Assembly: GCF_902686445.1 (NCBI RefSeq)
Contig: NC_062214.1
Span: 54,657,177 to 54,721,176, forward strand
Source: Sciurus carolinensis
Lineage: Eukaryota > Chordata > Mammalia > Rodentia > Sciuridae
Direction: 5' to 3'
Length of the DNA: 64,000 nucleotides
Of the stretch, positions 49,101 through 58,785 are shown one piece after another. Made by a program: the position numbers and the translations under genes. Within the stretch, counting starts at the first letter, position 1. Every line of letters starts with the position of its first letter. The notes below the pieces were generated by a model. It was not told where the DNA came from. It was given only the letters and a program-made list of their open reading frames with translations, and searched no databases.

Positions 49101-51916
49101 ACTCTTCACTCAAATATTTCTTTCACAGAGACTTCCAGCTGACCCTGTTCCCCACTGCCTGTTCCCAGTCTTCCTCCTCCTACTGGACACTGGGTGAGGT
49201 CATAAATGCCCTCACCACCTAAAGGCCCCAAGAATGTGCTGTTCATCAACACTAATGGTGGGGGTTTTCCAGGAACAACCCTAGATGCAGAGCAACTAGA
49301 TGCCCCACTTCAATGGATTTGTTTTAAGCTGTGGACATAGCCCACTGTCCTTGCTATCCTGATCCTTGGGAGGTTTGGGTGGGAATTCAGTAGGGGAAGG
49401 TAGGTGGCATGAAGAAGGGGTGTGGTCTTCAGTTCCACGCTTCTCATTCTGAGAGGCATGTGAAGGAAGGACCCACAGGCCCTGGGCCAAGCATCCCTTG
49501 GTCACCATAGGCCTGCCCAAGATGGGCAGGCTGCCAGGAACATCTAATGAGCCCCCAGGGATGAGGCAGGAAACTGCCTCAAGCCACACTCAGAGGGTGA
49601 GCCTGTTCAGTCACTAGAGCATTCCCCTTTGGGACTCCCAGATAGTCAAAGGATCTGTGTGTAGATAGGAGGTAGAGGTGGGTATCAAGGGCTGGGCAGA
49701 AGGTCAGGGAGGGGAGGTATCCCAGATGTGGTAGTTCAGTCAGGTGTGAAAATGTGCTCCATAGTTCAGGTGGCGGGAATATTGCTGAACTATTCCAGGG
49801 CTTTGGTAGAACCAGAAAAGGGATCCCATCTGTGAAGACCTGGCCCCAAAAGCACAGTAGAAGGGGTCTTTTTCTTTAGGACTTCCAGTCTGGTGAATAC
49901 TATGGACTGCATTTCAGGCCCTGGGAACCCCTCAGTTAGACACCCTTGTAAAAATCTGTGATAGTCCTGCCGGATAAACTAATGTGACCTGTACAGGGAT
50001 GGGTGATGGTGTGTGACAGAAGTCCCTACTACAGCCTAAGAATAGTCACGAAATTGCAGAAATGAGCCAGGTGCTAGAGCTGTGCAGTTAATAACTAAGA
50101 GTTCTAGATGTTTTCAGGAAGCAGGTCCTCCTATTTCCCCCTCACGGTTCCCCAATCCTGCCTTCAAGTCACCCTGGGAGAGGTCCCATCCAGTTCCTGA
50201 GTTGGACACAACACCTACTGTGTCTGTCATGACCCTGTGAGCCAGTCCAGTTTCCCCTAGGTGTAAGTGAGTCCATCAGAGCATTGATCCCCATTCACCT
50301 CACCTTCTCCCAAAGTTGAGAGGGTCTGAAGGTCAAAAGAGTCCTGGTTACAGCAGAAGTAGCAAGGCAGTCATCCTGGATCCTGGGGCTGAACACACCT
50401 GTTTATCCTCACTTCACAAGCTGGAGCACCCAAGGGACTACAGTCACCCCAGCACCATCCCCTCCTTAGGTAAAACCACCCGAGCTCTGTGCAGAATGCG
50501 CAGGAATGGTCTGAGGTTACTGCATAGCATGAATGATGCTAACACCTACTGAGCAGTTTTTGTACCAAGTTCTATGATTTCATACTCATAACCTTGAGCT
50601 AGGTGCTATTATTATCCCCATTTTACAGATGAGGAAAATACGGTCCACAGAAGGAACTTGCTCCAGGTCACATGGGTGCTAAGTGGCTGAGGCAGGATCT
50701 GAACCCAGGATGTCTGCTTCAGACAGAGGTTAACATAGGGCTACTCAAGTCACTGGAGCCCTGCCTTAATTTAAGTGCTGATTCTACTCTTTCCTTTTGT
50801 AAATAGGATGTTTTTAGGGGTGGGGATGCTGTGAGAAGGAACCTGGAATTGTTTCAGTCTGTAACCTCTAATTTGCTTTTTCTAATTTGTACAACGTGAC
50901 AACCAGCAAGTTAAAGGGCTTGGAGAAACATCTGTTGGGCACCTATAAGCCTTGTGCCCACATACTGTACCTAGTTTTATCAAATTCACAAAATAGCTCT
51001 GCAAAGTACCCATGCCTGAGTCCTCTTTGCAAATAAAGAAACAGGGGAGCAGAAGGTCCTTACTGGGCTGGGGACTCAGGTCCCTCTGATTCCACAGCCT
51101 GAGGGCCCAAGAAGAGCTGAGAGTAAAAACAGGCAAGAGCAGAAGACTGGGAAGGGAGGCGGCCAGAGGCAGATGTAAGCACCAGGAGAGGAATGTGGCC
51201 CAAAAGGATGGCATTCCAGGTCACACTCTAAGCAGGGTTCGCTCCCAGGGCCTGGAGCGATGGTGGGCCAGGGGTTCCCTCCTTGTCGGTCAGTCAGGGA
51301 TGGAGGGGTGGGGAGGAAAGATCGGAAGCCCGCCAGCCATCGTTTCTGACCCTGCTGTGACTTGCTGGGAATACCAGAACCCCAGTGTTTACAGCACAGC
51401 AAGCACCAGACCCTCGCCACCCAGAGCCACGCTCAGGGGGCGGCACCGCGGCCAGTTCTGGCCAGCATCAAAGACAAGTAGATAGGCAGGCTGGCCGCTG
51501 AGTGGCAAGCACCGGGGGGCCCCCAGTCACAGCCGAGACTGCATCACGCTAGGGGATGAACGGCGACGGAGAGAGTAAACCCCCCCTCCAAGCCCAGAAA
51601 GAAAACGGAAAAAAGAGGCCCTCGGCCTCATAGCTCCCCTCTCCTCTCCCTCCCTCCCCTCAGCACTTTTAAAAGAGCTATCATAACAGACCCCAAGCCC
51701 TCGACAGGTCCCCTCCTCCCTCCTTTGTCACGGTCACCTCCGCACGAGGCACTACTCCAGTAGCCCTCTCCTCCGTGCACCCCGCGGGTCGTAGCGGCAC
51801 TCACCTAGTGGCAGGCTGATCCGGGGGCTGAGAGCCCGCGTCGGAGGCGGTGGCAACAGGAGCAGCGAGAGAAGCAGTAGCGACAGCAGGGTGGCTGGCC
51901 GGCTCGCCCGGCCCAT
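28148..51916 (-). CDS. SEMA4B: SEMA4B, semaphorin 4B
   Basis: Class 4 transmembrane semaphorin; a cell-surface guidance/adhesion ligand that binds PSD-95 family proteins through its C-terminus (known). Fourteen coding exons: 51916-51805, 38483-38320, 38162-38100, 36413-36315, 35576-35465, 35165-35052, 34932-34781, 33146-32965, 32825-32675, 31630-31420, 31309-31194, 30944-30778, 29236-29151, 28890-28148. They total 2472 bases, 823 aa, near the human length. All borders are AG/GT and phases agree. In order: signal peptide (about 1-28, Leu-rich), sema domain (about 45-505), PSI domain ([20 protein letters not shown], from about 509), Ig-like domain, one membrane span (about 703-724), and a 99-residue tail ending DSVV, a PDZ ligand. 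Glycosylation sites include NIS and NYT near the start of the sema domain. Confidence 0.97.
29512..29606 (+). mobile_element. Young-looking ID SINE
   Basis: Near-perfect tRNA-like body (GGGAGATAGCTCAGTCAGTA, then GCAAGCACAAGGCCCTGGGT, then GTTCGATCCC), tail (AAAC)n. Located in the last SEMA4B intron. Confidence 0.85.
29838..29995 (-). mobile_element. B1-ID dimer SINE, reverse, truncated
   Basis: A T/TTTG run, then GGGACTGAACCTAGGGGCAC and TATTTTGAGACACAGTCTAG. The B1 half stops early at TGATCCTCCTG. Confidence 0.75.
30297..30398 (-). mobile_element. ID SINE, reverse
   Basis: T- and G-runs, then CTGGGGATTGAACCCAGGGC and CCAACTGAGCTATCTCCCCA, close to consensus. Confidence 0.8.
31640..32660. 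other. SEMA4B intron, mainly unique DNA
   Basis: No exon or interspersed repeat of note. A perfect 12-base inverted repeat lies at 32488-32517. Confidence 0.55.
32488..32517. repeat. Perfect 12-base inverted repeat with 6-base loop
   Basis: TTACTAAGTTAG (32488-32499) and its exact complement CTAACTTAGTAA (32506-32517) around CTATAT. Confidence 0.85.
33385..33575 (+). mobile_element. Degenerate ID/B1 fragments
   Basis: GAGGATGCAGCTCAGTGGTA is followed by a B1-like part (GGAGGCTGAGGCAGGAGGAT, CACTTGAGCCCAGGAATTCT) in reversed half order, so two separate inserts are likely. Confidence 0.6.
33740..34680. mobile_element. Repeat block in SEMA4B: MIR, two B1-ID dimers, two ID SINEs
   Basis: MIR (33750-33890), reversed dimers at 33893-34085 and 34125-34325, a reversed sciurid ID subtype at 34362-34474, and a forward ID at 34578-34680. 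The forward ID lies about 100 bases from the exon at 34781-34932. Confidence 0.75.
36447..36460 (+). promoter_or_regulatory. CTCF-like motif in a SEMA4B intron
   Basis: CCGCCAGGGGGCAC fits the CTCF core at 13 of 14 positions. It lies 34 bases upstream (in gene direction) of the exon at 36413-36315. Confidence 0.4.
36990..37350. mobile_element. L2-like fragment
   Basis: TTTGCTCAGATGTCACTTTT and neighbouring DNA resemble the 3' region of L2. Diverged. Confidence 0.5.
37355..37540 (-). mobile_element. B1-ID dimer SINE, reverse
   Basis: GGGATTGAATCTAGGAGTGC, then TTTTTTGAGACAAGGCCTTG and CTCAACCTCCTGAGACACTG. Confidence 0.75.
37775..37990 (+). mobile_element. MIR SINE
   Basis: GGCACTTATTATGTACCAGG, then CATTAAATCCTCACAGTAAG, then ATTTTACAGGTGAGTGCACT. 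Confidence 0.75.
38680..38885 (+). mobile_element. B1-ID dimer SINE
   Basis: GCTGGATGCAGTGGTACATG, an (AAAC)n linker and GGGAATGTAGCTCAGTGTAC. Confidence 0.8.
40092..40260 (-). mobile_element. B1-ID dimer SINE, reverse
   Basis: GGGGATTGAACCCAGGGGTA, TTTTGAGACAGGGTCTCATA and GCTGGGATTACGGATATGTG. Confidence 0.8.
41595..41760 (-). mobile_element. MIR SINE
   Basis: AGTCACTTAACTTCTTACAG, then TTATCTGTAAAATGGGGACA, then AGGGCTGTTATGAGAAGAAA. Confidence 0.75.
42262..42420 (+). mobile_element. Sciurid interspersed repeat (unnamed here)
   Basis: TTTTTAGTTATACATGACAG, then AGAATGCATTTCGATTCATA, then GTACAGCACATAGAGTCACA. I know this pattern as a common repeat of squirrel genomes but cannot give its family name; perhaps an LTR or L1 part. 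Confidence 0.5.
45105..45345 (+). mobile_element. B1-ID dimer SINE
   Basis: GCCGCGTGTGGTGGTACATG, AAATAAAATACAAAATAGAG and GTATGTGGCTCTGTGGTTGA. Confidence 0.8.
45370..45810 (+). mobile_element. L2 LINE 3' fragment
   Basis: TTCATCCTTTGAGACCCAGC, CTCCTCCAGGAGACCCTCCT, and at the end TTTGTTGATTGAATGAATGA, the classic L2 3' end. Confidence 0.75.
47625..47845 (+). mobile_element. B1-ID dimer SINE
   Basis: GTAGTGGTGTACACCTGTAA, then GGAGATGTTGCTCAGTGATA and TTTAATTCCCAGTACTG. Confidence 0.75.
48225..48537. mobile_element. MIR followed by a reversed ID SINE
   Basis: The MIR (48225-48420) shows CACTTTACATGCATTATTTC. The ID (48425-48537) shows CTGGGGATTGAACCCAGGGC and interrupts the MIR's end: CCCAATCAGGTT and CCCAACCAGGTT flank it. 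Confidence 0.75.
50525..50720 (+). mobile_element. MIR SINE, well preserved
   Basis: CATTTTACAGATGAGGAAAA, CTTGCTCCAGGTCACATGGG and GGCAGGATCTGAACCCAGGA. Confidence 0.85.
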
Positions 51917-52460
51917 CGCGGCGCGTCGACCTCGGACCAAGGCGAGAGACGGCGTCCTGGAGCTCAGGCTCAGGTTGCTAACTGGAGTCGCAGGCTGCAG
52001 CCCCGCCCCGCAGTCCAGCCCCCGAGTCACTCCTCCGACCTCCCCTCGCAGACCTGTGGGGGACTGCGATGGGGGAACGAGTCACGTGGTTAGCGGCGAC
52101 GCTGGCAGACACTGACCCCGCGATCCTCCAGCCGATCGCACGTCCCGCCACTGGCGCTCCCCAGCAAGCCCCGCTCGGAGGGAGAGGGAGGGAGAGTAGG
52201 GCAAGGAGGAAGTTGGGCGGTTAGTCCTGCCTCTCTGGGCTCCGCTCCTTGCCCAACCCTCCCTTTCCCTCTTCCTTCTTCCTGGGCGCTGGAAGCACTA
52301 GGGACGTAGGCTTGGTGCACTTGGAGGGGCCAAGCCTCGAGTTGGAGCGCTGGAACGCGGACAAGAACTGACCCCTAGGTCCCCGCCCTACCTCTCAGAC
52401 CTTCCCCGCCGCGGGGCCGAGCCCCCTTACGGCTCCTCTGCGACCCTTTGTTGAGAATTG
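51720..52460 (-). promoter_or_regulatory. CpG-island promoter of SEMA4B
   Basis: CpG-dense DNA around the signal-peptide exon, with an E-box CACGTG (52083-52088, context GTCACGTGGT). Upstream noncoding exons farther right are possible; human SEMA4B has distal first exons as I recall. Confidence 0.65.
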
Positions 52461-53469
52461 TGTGCCTCGGGAAGGTCAGACCTTGGTCTCTTTCCTTTAT
52501 GTGCGGCTCCTCCTAACCCTGGTTCCTGGCATCCACTGGTCTGTGAGCAAATGAACTCAGCTAAGCTCGTGCAGACACCGGGGATGGTTGCTTGCGAATG
52601 TAATTTCCGCACGGGTCAATCCACTGCAGGTCTTGGCTGGGCGTTCACTACAGGCTCAGCACTTAAGTCTAGGTACCCTGCAGGGGTTTGCCCATGCTTA
52701 AAATTCTGTGCACGCGAAGCCCAGCGTGGGGCGGGGGGGAGGGAGAGGGCGCGGGCGGCAAAATTAGCTTAAGTGGGATAAGAGAATTTAATGCACTGCA
52801 CTGCTAAGGAAATGAGATCTTCTCCACAAATGCTCGTGCACTGGCAGAGGAAAAGACCCACTAAGGCTGAAATGGAATCCCAGAGGTAGCCACCCACAAT
52901 CCTCCTGACTCCCAATATCCCCATGGGTGGAGTTCAGCAATGTTGAGACCAGGGGTTTTCAGTAGTAGACTGAATCCCTTACTGAATTCTGAAATCGATT
53001 TAGTGAAAAACCAACCTAGAAATCTCAAGAGTTCATTGATCACAGAAGATAAGTTTTGGGAAACCTGTTTCAGGTTTTCCTAAGTGTGCACAGGATTACA
53101 GTAAAATGTAATTCCTTCTTTAACTACAATTAAAAGGAGTTTGAAAACCTCTGCTATTCAGTTCCATGGCCCTGGAAACCATGTCTCCTGGAATTTGCTG
53201 CAGTTGGAGGACAACTCTTTTTCACCCCTAGCCAAAACAATATCCTCTGAGCCACAACCTTTTGCCCTGCCTCCCTGCTGCCACATCCTCTCCCACAGCA
53301 GGTAAAGAGTGAGCACAGCACTCCAAATGGTCCAAAGTTTCCTTTCTTGAAGCCAAATTTATTCATGTTACATGATTTCTGCACATCCACCATTCTGACA
53401 TCCTTGTGTGCACATGGTGCAGATGAGGCAGACTAGGGGCTCCCAGCACTGGCTACTGAATTCCACGGG

Positions 53470-53990
53470 TGCTGGCCCTGTGGCATTTGCCTGTCGTCCT
53501 AGTGACTGGGGAGTCTAAGACAGGAGGATCAAAAGTTCAAAGCCAGTTTCAGCAACTTATAAAGGCCCTAAACACTTTAGCGAGACACTGGTGCAAAATA
53601 AAAATAAAAAGATCTGGGGATGTGGTTTAGGGTCCTGCATTCAATTAAAAAAAAAAAAAAAAAAAAAGCAGCAACTTAGAAGGCTGAGGCAGGAGGATCC
53701 TGAGTTCAAAGCCAGCTTCAGCAACTTATCAAGGCCCTAAACAACTCAGCAAGACCCTGTGTCTAGGGAAAAAAAAAAAAAAAAAAAAGACTGGTCGGAA
53801 AAAGAAAAAAAGAAAGAAAAGAGCCAGGCACAGACTCATAACTATATAATCCCTGGATCCTGAGGCAGGAGGATCGCAAATTCAAGGTCTCAGCAATTTA
53901 GTAAGACCCTGTCTCAAAATAAAAATTAAAAGGTCTGGGGATAGAGCTCAATGGTAAAGTGCCCCTGGGTTTGATACCTATTATCAAAGA
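53470..53990 (+). mobile_element. Three B1/ID SINE pieces in a row
   Basis: Forward B1-ID at 53470-53660, a 5'-truncated B1 at 53667-53790, and a third B1-ID at 53825-53990, separated by A-runs of about 20 bases. Confidence 0.75.
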
Positions 53991-54049
53991 AAATCAGGTC
54001 ATCCCTCTTCTCTGCTCAATGGTCAGTGGTTCCCATCTCAGAATAAATA

Positions 54050-54165
54050 TCAAAGGGCAGGAATTTTGTTTGGTTGATTTGTTAACTTATCCTAAGCATT
54101 TAGAACAGTGCTGACATATGGTGGCAACCTGAATAAATATTGTTTGAATGAATGAACGAGTGTAA
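54050..54165 (+). mobile_element. L2 LINE 3' end
   Basis: CATTTAGAACAGTGCTGACA and AATAAATATTGTTTGAATGA. Confidence 0.75.
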
Positions 54166-54221
54166 TCTAAGAGTCACAAAATACTGCTGGCTCATTTTAA
54201 CTTACAACAAGAGCATTTCTT

Positions 54222-54418
54222 TTCTTTTTTCTTTTTTTTTTTTTGTACTAGGGATTGAATAGAGAGGGTCCTTACCCACTGAGCCACATCCCCCCCCCCC
54301 CTTTTTTTCTTTTTGAGACAGGGTTTCGCCAAGTTGCTGAGACTGGCTTTGAATAGCGATCCTCCTGCCTCAGCCTCCTGAGTTGCTGGGATTGCAGGCA
54401 TGCGCCACCACTCCCACC
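54222..54418 (-). mobile_element. B1-ID dimer SINE, reverse
   Basis: GGATTGAATAGAGAGGGTCC with C- and T-runs, then TTTGAGACAGGGTTTCGCCA and GCTGGGATTGCAGGCATGCG. Confidence 0.8.
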
Positions 54419-54745
54419 TATAGAACTAGTTTTTATACCACTCAGATCCAATAAAGACTTTCCCCAAATCTGAAATTAGGCAATTAGCTTTTTCAATTCA
54501 ACATAGGACTTATTATCTCTCTTAAATGTATTGATTCTGGCCCAGGTTTCATCCTCCTGAAGTCATTTTGAATATTGATTCTTCCATTATACATTTGGTT
54601 TCCCCTCCCACTTTGAGTGATCTGGAAATTTAGTTAAGCATTCCTTATGCCTTTATACAAGTCATTGATAAAAATAATGGATGAGCAGATCTAGCTCCCA
54701 GGTCTTGGCTTCTACATACCACTTTCCAATAAAAGGGATAAGGAG

Positions 54746-54822
54746 GGGCTGGGGAGATAGCTCAGCTGGTAGAGTGCTTGCCTCGCAAGCACAAGGCCCT
54801 GAGTTCGATCCCCAGTACTGAA

Positions 54823-54846
<24 letters not shown>
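54746..54846 (+). mobile_element. Young full-length ID SINE with target-site duplication
   Basis: The body is close to tRNA-Ala (GAGATAGCTCAGCTGGTAGA, then GAGTTCGATCCCC), with a 26-base A tail. Flanks AAAGGGATAAGGA (about 54734) and AAAGGAATAAGGA (about 54850) are the duplicated target. Confidence 0.85.
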
Positions 54847-54853
<7 letters not shown>

Positions 54854-55355
54854 GGAATAAGGACTCCTTGGAGAATGAAAGAAAAAGTATGAGGTAAACA
54901 CAGGATAGTCTGTTGGGCCAGAAAGCAAAGAGTGATCGAAGACTTATGGGTTCATGTCAAAAGAAACTAGGAGGTGCCTTTTCCTTTTTCTAAGCAAATT
55001 TTTTTTTTTTTTTTTTTGCAGGGAAGGGTCTTAGGAGTCAGCTTGATGACCACTTGTTGCATTGAATAGCATAATGGCTTCTAATGCATCAAATTCAAAT
55101 ATAATCCATTAGTTCACAATGAAACTCAGAGACAGAGAAGGAGAAGGGGTGGAAAGGAAGATTTTATTTACAGAAAAATGCTGACTAATAAATGTAGAAG
55201 AAATGATGGAATTGAAAAATGTAGATTCAAACAAGAATTTTCAATGGACGTGAAAAAATTAGTGGCAGATTATTAGGAAAGTATGTATTAGCAAGGTGTC
55301 AAAGTCTGTCCCACAAATGTCTCTAAGAGAGAAATCTGGTGGCCTAGTGGTCACC

Positions 55356-55452
55356 ATCTTTTTTTTTTTTTTTTGCAGTACCGGGGATTAAACCCAGGGC
55401 CTTGTGCTCACAAGGCAAGCACTCTACCAACTGAGCTTTATCCCCAGACCCT
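55356..55452 (-). mobile_element. Young ID SINE, reverse, with target-site duplication
   Basis: T-run, then CGGGGATTAAACCCAGGGCC and CCAACTGAGCTTTATCCCCA. Flanks GTGGTCACCATCTT and GTGGCCACCATCTT match at 13 of 14. Confidence 0.8.
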
Positions 55453-55837
55453 CTGGTGGCCACCATCTTAACCAGTAGCATCATCAGTTATAGGACTATG
55501 TGACACAATTTACCTCCTGATTTGATGCAATCAGAAGTATTCAACATTAATCTTGTGGCATTCTTGCCAAAAGTGTTTAAAGCAGATCTAATAACAAGGA
55601 CATTACCAAACACATCCAGCATGTGGAACATTCTACAAAACAACTAGTCTAAACTCTTCCAAAAGATCAATCTAGTAAAAGCCAAAAAAGGGGACTGTTT
55701 AAGGTTCAGAGACTAAAAAGGCATAATAATCAAATGTAATAAATGAACTTGATTGGATCTTGGTGTGGGGGGGTACCATGGAGCAATTGGGAAAATTTTA
55801 ATATCGATGATGTAAGATGATATTAATTGGATTATTT

Positions 55838-56010
55838 TTTCTTTTTTGGTATTGGGCATTGAACCCAGGAATGCTTTACCACTGAGCTACATCCCAGCCC
55901 TTTTTATTTTTTATTTTGAGACAAGATCTCACAATGTTGCTGAGGTTGACCTCAAACTTGTGCCTTAGCCTCACAAATCACTGGGATGTGTGCTACCATG
56001 CCCAGTTGAT
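55838..56010 (-). mobile_element. B1-ID dimer SINE, reverse
   Basis: GGGCATTGAACCCAGGAATG, TTTTGAGACAAGATCTCACA and TGGGATGTGTGCTACCATGC. Confidence 0.75.
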
Positions 56011-56039
56011 ATTTATTGACTTTGTTCCTTTTCCTCTTT

Positions 56040-56098
56040 TTTCTTTTTTTTTGTATGGGGACTGAAACTAGGGGTGCTGTAGCACTGAGCTACATCCC

Positions 56099-56129
<31 letters not shown>

Positions 56130-56325
56130 GCGGTGCTGGGGATTGAACCCAGGGCCTTGTGCTTGCGAGGCGAGCACTCTACCAACTGAGCTATCTCCCC
56201 AGCCCCCAGCCCCAGTTCTTTTCTTAAAAAATTTTTTTGAGATAGAGTCTTACTAAGTTGCCCTGAACTTGCAATACTTCTGCCTCAGCCTCCCAAGTAA
56301 CTGTGATTACAGGCATGCTCAATAT
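56040..56325 (-). mobile_element. B1-ID dimer SINE, reverse, split by a younger ID (56107-56210)
   Basis: Older dimer: GGGGACTGAAACTAGGGGTG ... GAGATAGAGTCTTACTAAGT ... ATTACAGGCATGC. The inserted ID carries a T-run and CTGGGGATTGAACCCAGGGC. CCCCAGTTCTTTT occurs on both sides of it. Confidence 0.8.
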
Positions 56326-56465
56326 ATTTCATTTTCTTAGGTATGATAATGATATTTCTTATGTATGATGAAGTCCTTGTTTTTTGGAAATGTCTACCAA
56401 AGTTTTTGGAGGTGAAGTGTCAAGATATCTACAACTTACTTTCAAATGATTCAGCAGAAACAAAT

Positions 56466-56510
56466 TGTGTGTGTGTGTGTGTGTGCGTGTGTGAGTGCAT
56501 GCGTGTGTTA
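56466..56510. repeat. (TG)n microsatellite
   Basis: About ten uninterrupted TG units, then an imperfect GTGTGAGTGCATGCGTGTG stretch. Confidence 0.9.
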
Positions 56511-57734
56511 GGAAGGAAGAACAAGAACATGACTGTGGTAAAACTTTAACAGTTTGTCAATAAAGATAGAGTTATGGGTATATTTGTGCTGATCCTTTAG
56601 TTCTTCATTTGGGAAAAATAAGTAAGACAACTGAAAACAGCCCAGTGGCAATGTCACGAGATCCCCATTAGGGTTAAAATAGACCAACAGCCCTTGTAGG
56701 TTGAGCAGTTATCTATGTGCCCTCCAAACTCCACTGTTCAGCCCACATTTCTCCATATTACCCACAAGAATGTTATGGGAAAACCCTGCAAGAAATCTTG
56801 TCAAAACGAAAGTACTGGTTACAGTATTTCCTTTTGTTTTCTGCTTACTGCCCTTACCTAGAGCAGCACTTGATCTGTGGCCACCTGCTCAATTAGAATT
56901 TGTTGAGAACCTGAATCTCCACATCAGATAGTTCCTAAAGTGGCAGCGAGATTGGTCTGCCTTGTGTCTTGGCAACACAGGGCTTGTCTGATGGCTATAC
57001 TCATCCTTAGGGAGAGGAGGCAGGGGCTGCTGCAGCCTCACTTGGTGGTTAATTATATCCTGCTCATGGCTGCTCAAATGCTTCAAAAGTATGTCTTGTG
57101 CCAACTGGGCAGCAAGCCCTCGAGGGCAGTGACAGGTCTTCTGTCTTCCAAACCCCCACTGCCTATCATGGCACTCTAGTACAAGCTCCAAAGGGCTGAC
57201 AACATGAGAGTCCCAACTGCTGGCCTGCGGAACAGCCCTCCAATCCATGTCCCCAGCATGGCAGCCTCAGTCCTTGTGGGCTCCACCATCTTCTGTGAGT
57301 GTGCTAATGTGTTCGCCCCAGACTAGAAGAAACAGAAGGGCAACTGACAGAGAAAAATCTCCTTTGAACGGACTTCCTGTGGGCTGAAGAGTGGTTCCCA
57401 AGCCAATGACATGTCTCTTCTTTCCCTCTGCACTCTTGGATGTAGGCAAGTCTTTCTTGCCAGAACTGTCAGTGTTTATAAAGAGCTCAGGGGGCAGCTT
57501 GGAAAGGGAGTACAGAGCGGGGGGTGGGGTGGGGGGCAGAAAAGCAACACTTCCTCTGTGCCCCCAGCCAGCAAGATGAAGTCATCATCAAATCTGCCCC
57601 TCCATCTCCATCTCCACCTCCATTCACAGGACTTTGCTCTTCCTCCCATTCTGACTCTCCTGCGTTTTCCATCTGAGGTTCTCTCTCATGCACACATGTA
57701 AGAAGGACAAAGTCACAAGAATGAGAAGTGAAAT

Positions 57735-57950
57735 GGAGCATGTATGCCTGTAATCCCTCAGGAGACTAAGGAGGCTCAGGAGGCTGAGGCACGAGGATTG
57801 CAAATTCAAAGCCCGCCTCAGCAACTTAGCAATGCCCTAAGCAAAGCAGCAAGACCCTGTCTCTAGATAAAACATAAAAAAGGGCTAGGGATGTGGTTTA
57901 GTGGTTAAGCGCCCCTGGGTTCAAATCCCAGTAGACAAAAAAAAAAAAGA
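57735..57950 (+). mobile_element. B1-ID dimer SINE with internal GGAGGCT duplication
   Basis: GAGACTAAGGAGGCTCAGGAGGCTGAGG shows a local repeat within the B1 half; then GGGATGTGGTTTAGTGGTTA. Confidence 0.75.
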
Positions 57951-58204
57951 ATGAGGGGTAAAATGTGCATTGGAAGACATTATAAAGAAGTCAGGACAAA
58001 ACTCTGTGGTGAGAGATGTGGGCACAAGACTTGCAGGCAGAGGAGGAAACTTGAGGGATGATGGGAGACATTCTCTATCTAGATCTGGTATTGATTTTCC
58101 AAGTGTGTACAAATGTTAAAATGTCAAGCTGTACACTTAAGATCTGTGCATTTTACTGTATGTAAACTTATAATTTATATTTGTTATCGTGGGGGGAAAA
58201 AAGA

Positions 58205-58312
58205 GAGACTGGATGGGCGTGGTGCACTTATAATCCCAGCTACTTGGGAGGCTGGAGCACGAACATGAAAACTTTGAGGGCGGTCTCAGCAACTTAGTGA
58301 GACCTCATCTCA

Positions 58313-58343
<31 letters not shown>

Positions 58344-58421
58344 GTGGGGTAGGGGCTAGGGATGTAGCTTAGTGGTAGAGTACCTCTAAATTCAATCCCT
58401 AGTACCAAAAAAAAAAAAAAA

Positions 58422-58452
<31 letters not shown>

Positions 58453-58785
58453 CCAAAAAGGGGAAGGGGGTACACGTAGGATCGGGTGGTAGAAGAAAAA
58501 AATAAGAGAAACTACAGAAGAAGGGAAGAGAATGATGAGAAATAAAGTCTACTAGAGAAAGAGAAAATAAAGAAAATAAGAATAAAAATGTAAGGCATGC
58601 CTGTAATCACAGCAGTTTCGGGAGGCTGAGGCAGGAGGATCTCAAGTTCAAAGCCAGCCTCAGCAACTTAGCAAGGCCCTAAGCAACTCAGCAAGACCCT
58701 GTCTCTAAATAAAATACAGAAAAGGGCTGAGGATGTGGCTCAGTGGTTAAGCTAGGTTCAATTCCTGATACCAAATAAAAAAGAA
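58205..58785 (+). mobile_element. Two B1-ID dimers separated by A-run and (GA)n
   Basis: The first (58205-58410) has a 24-base A-run between halves and an A22-(GA)n tail at 58409-58453. The second (58590-58785) is near consensus (AGGCTGAGGCAGGAGGATCT). Confidence 0.8.

Larger units (their letters stand above)
38484..51804 (-). other. First coding intron of SEMA4B (13.3 kb)
   Basis: Between the signal-peptide exon and the second coding exon. It holds SINEs at 38680-38885, 40092-40260, 45105-45345, 47625-47845 and 48425-48537, MIRs (about 40560-40690, 41595-41760, 48225-48420, 50525-50720), an L2 (45370-45810), and long unique stretches (42.4-45.1, 45.8-47.6 and 48.6-50.5 kb). I see no hidden exon in them. 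AP-1-type sites are clustered near 43.2 kb. Confidence 0.7.

Noticed and set aside
54746..54820. tRNA-Ala-like sequence
   Set aside because: It carries SINE features (A tail, duplicated target) and does not fold as a full tRNA; same for 19045 and 29512.
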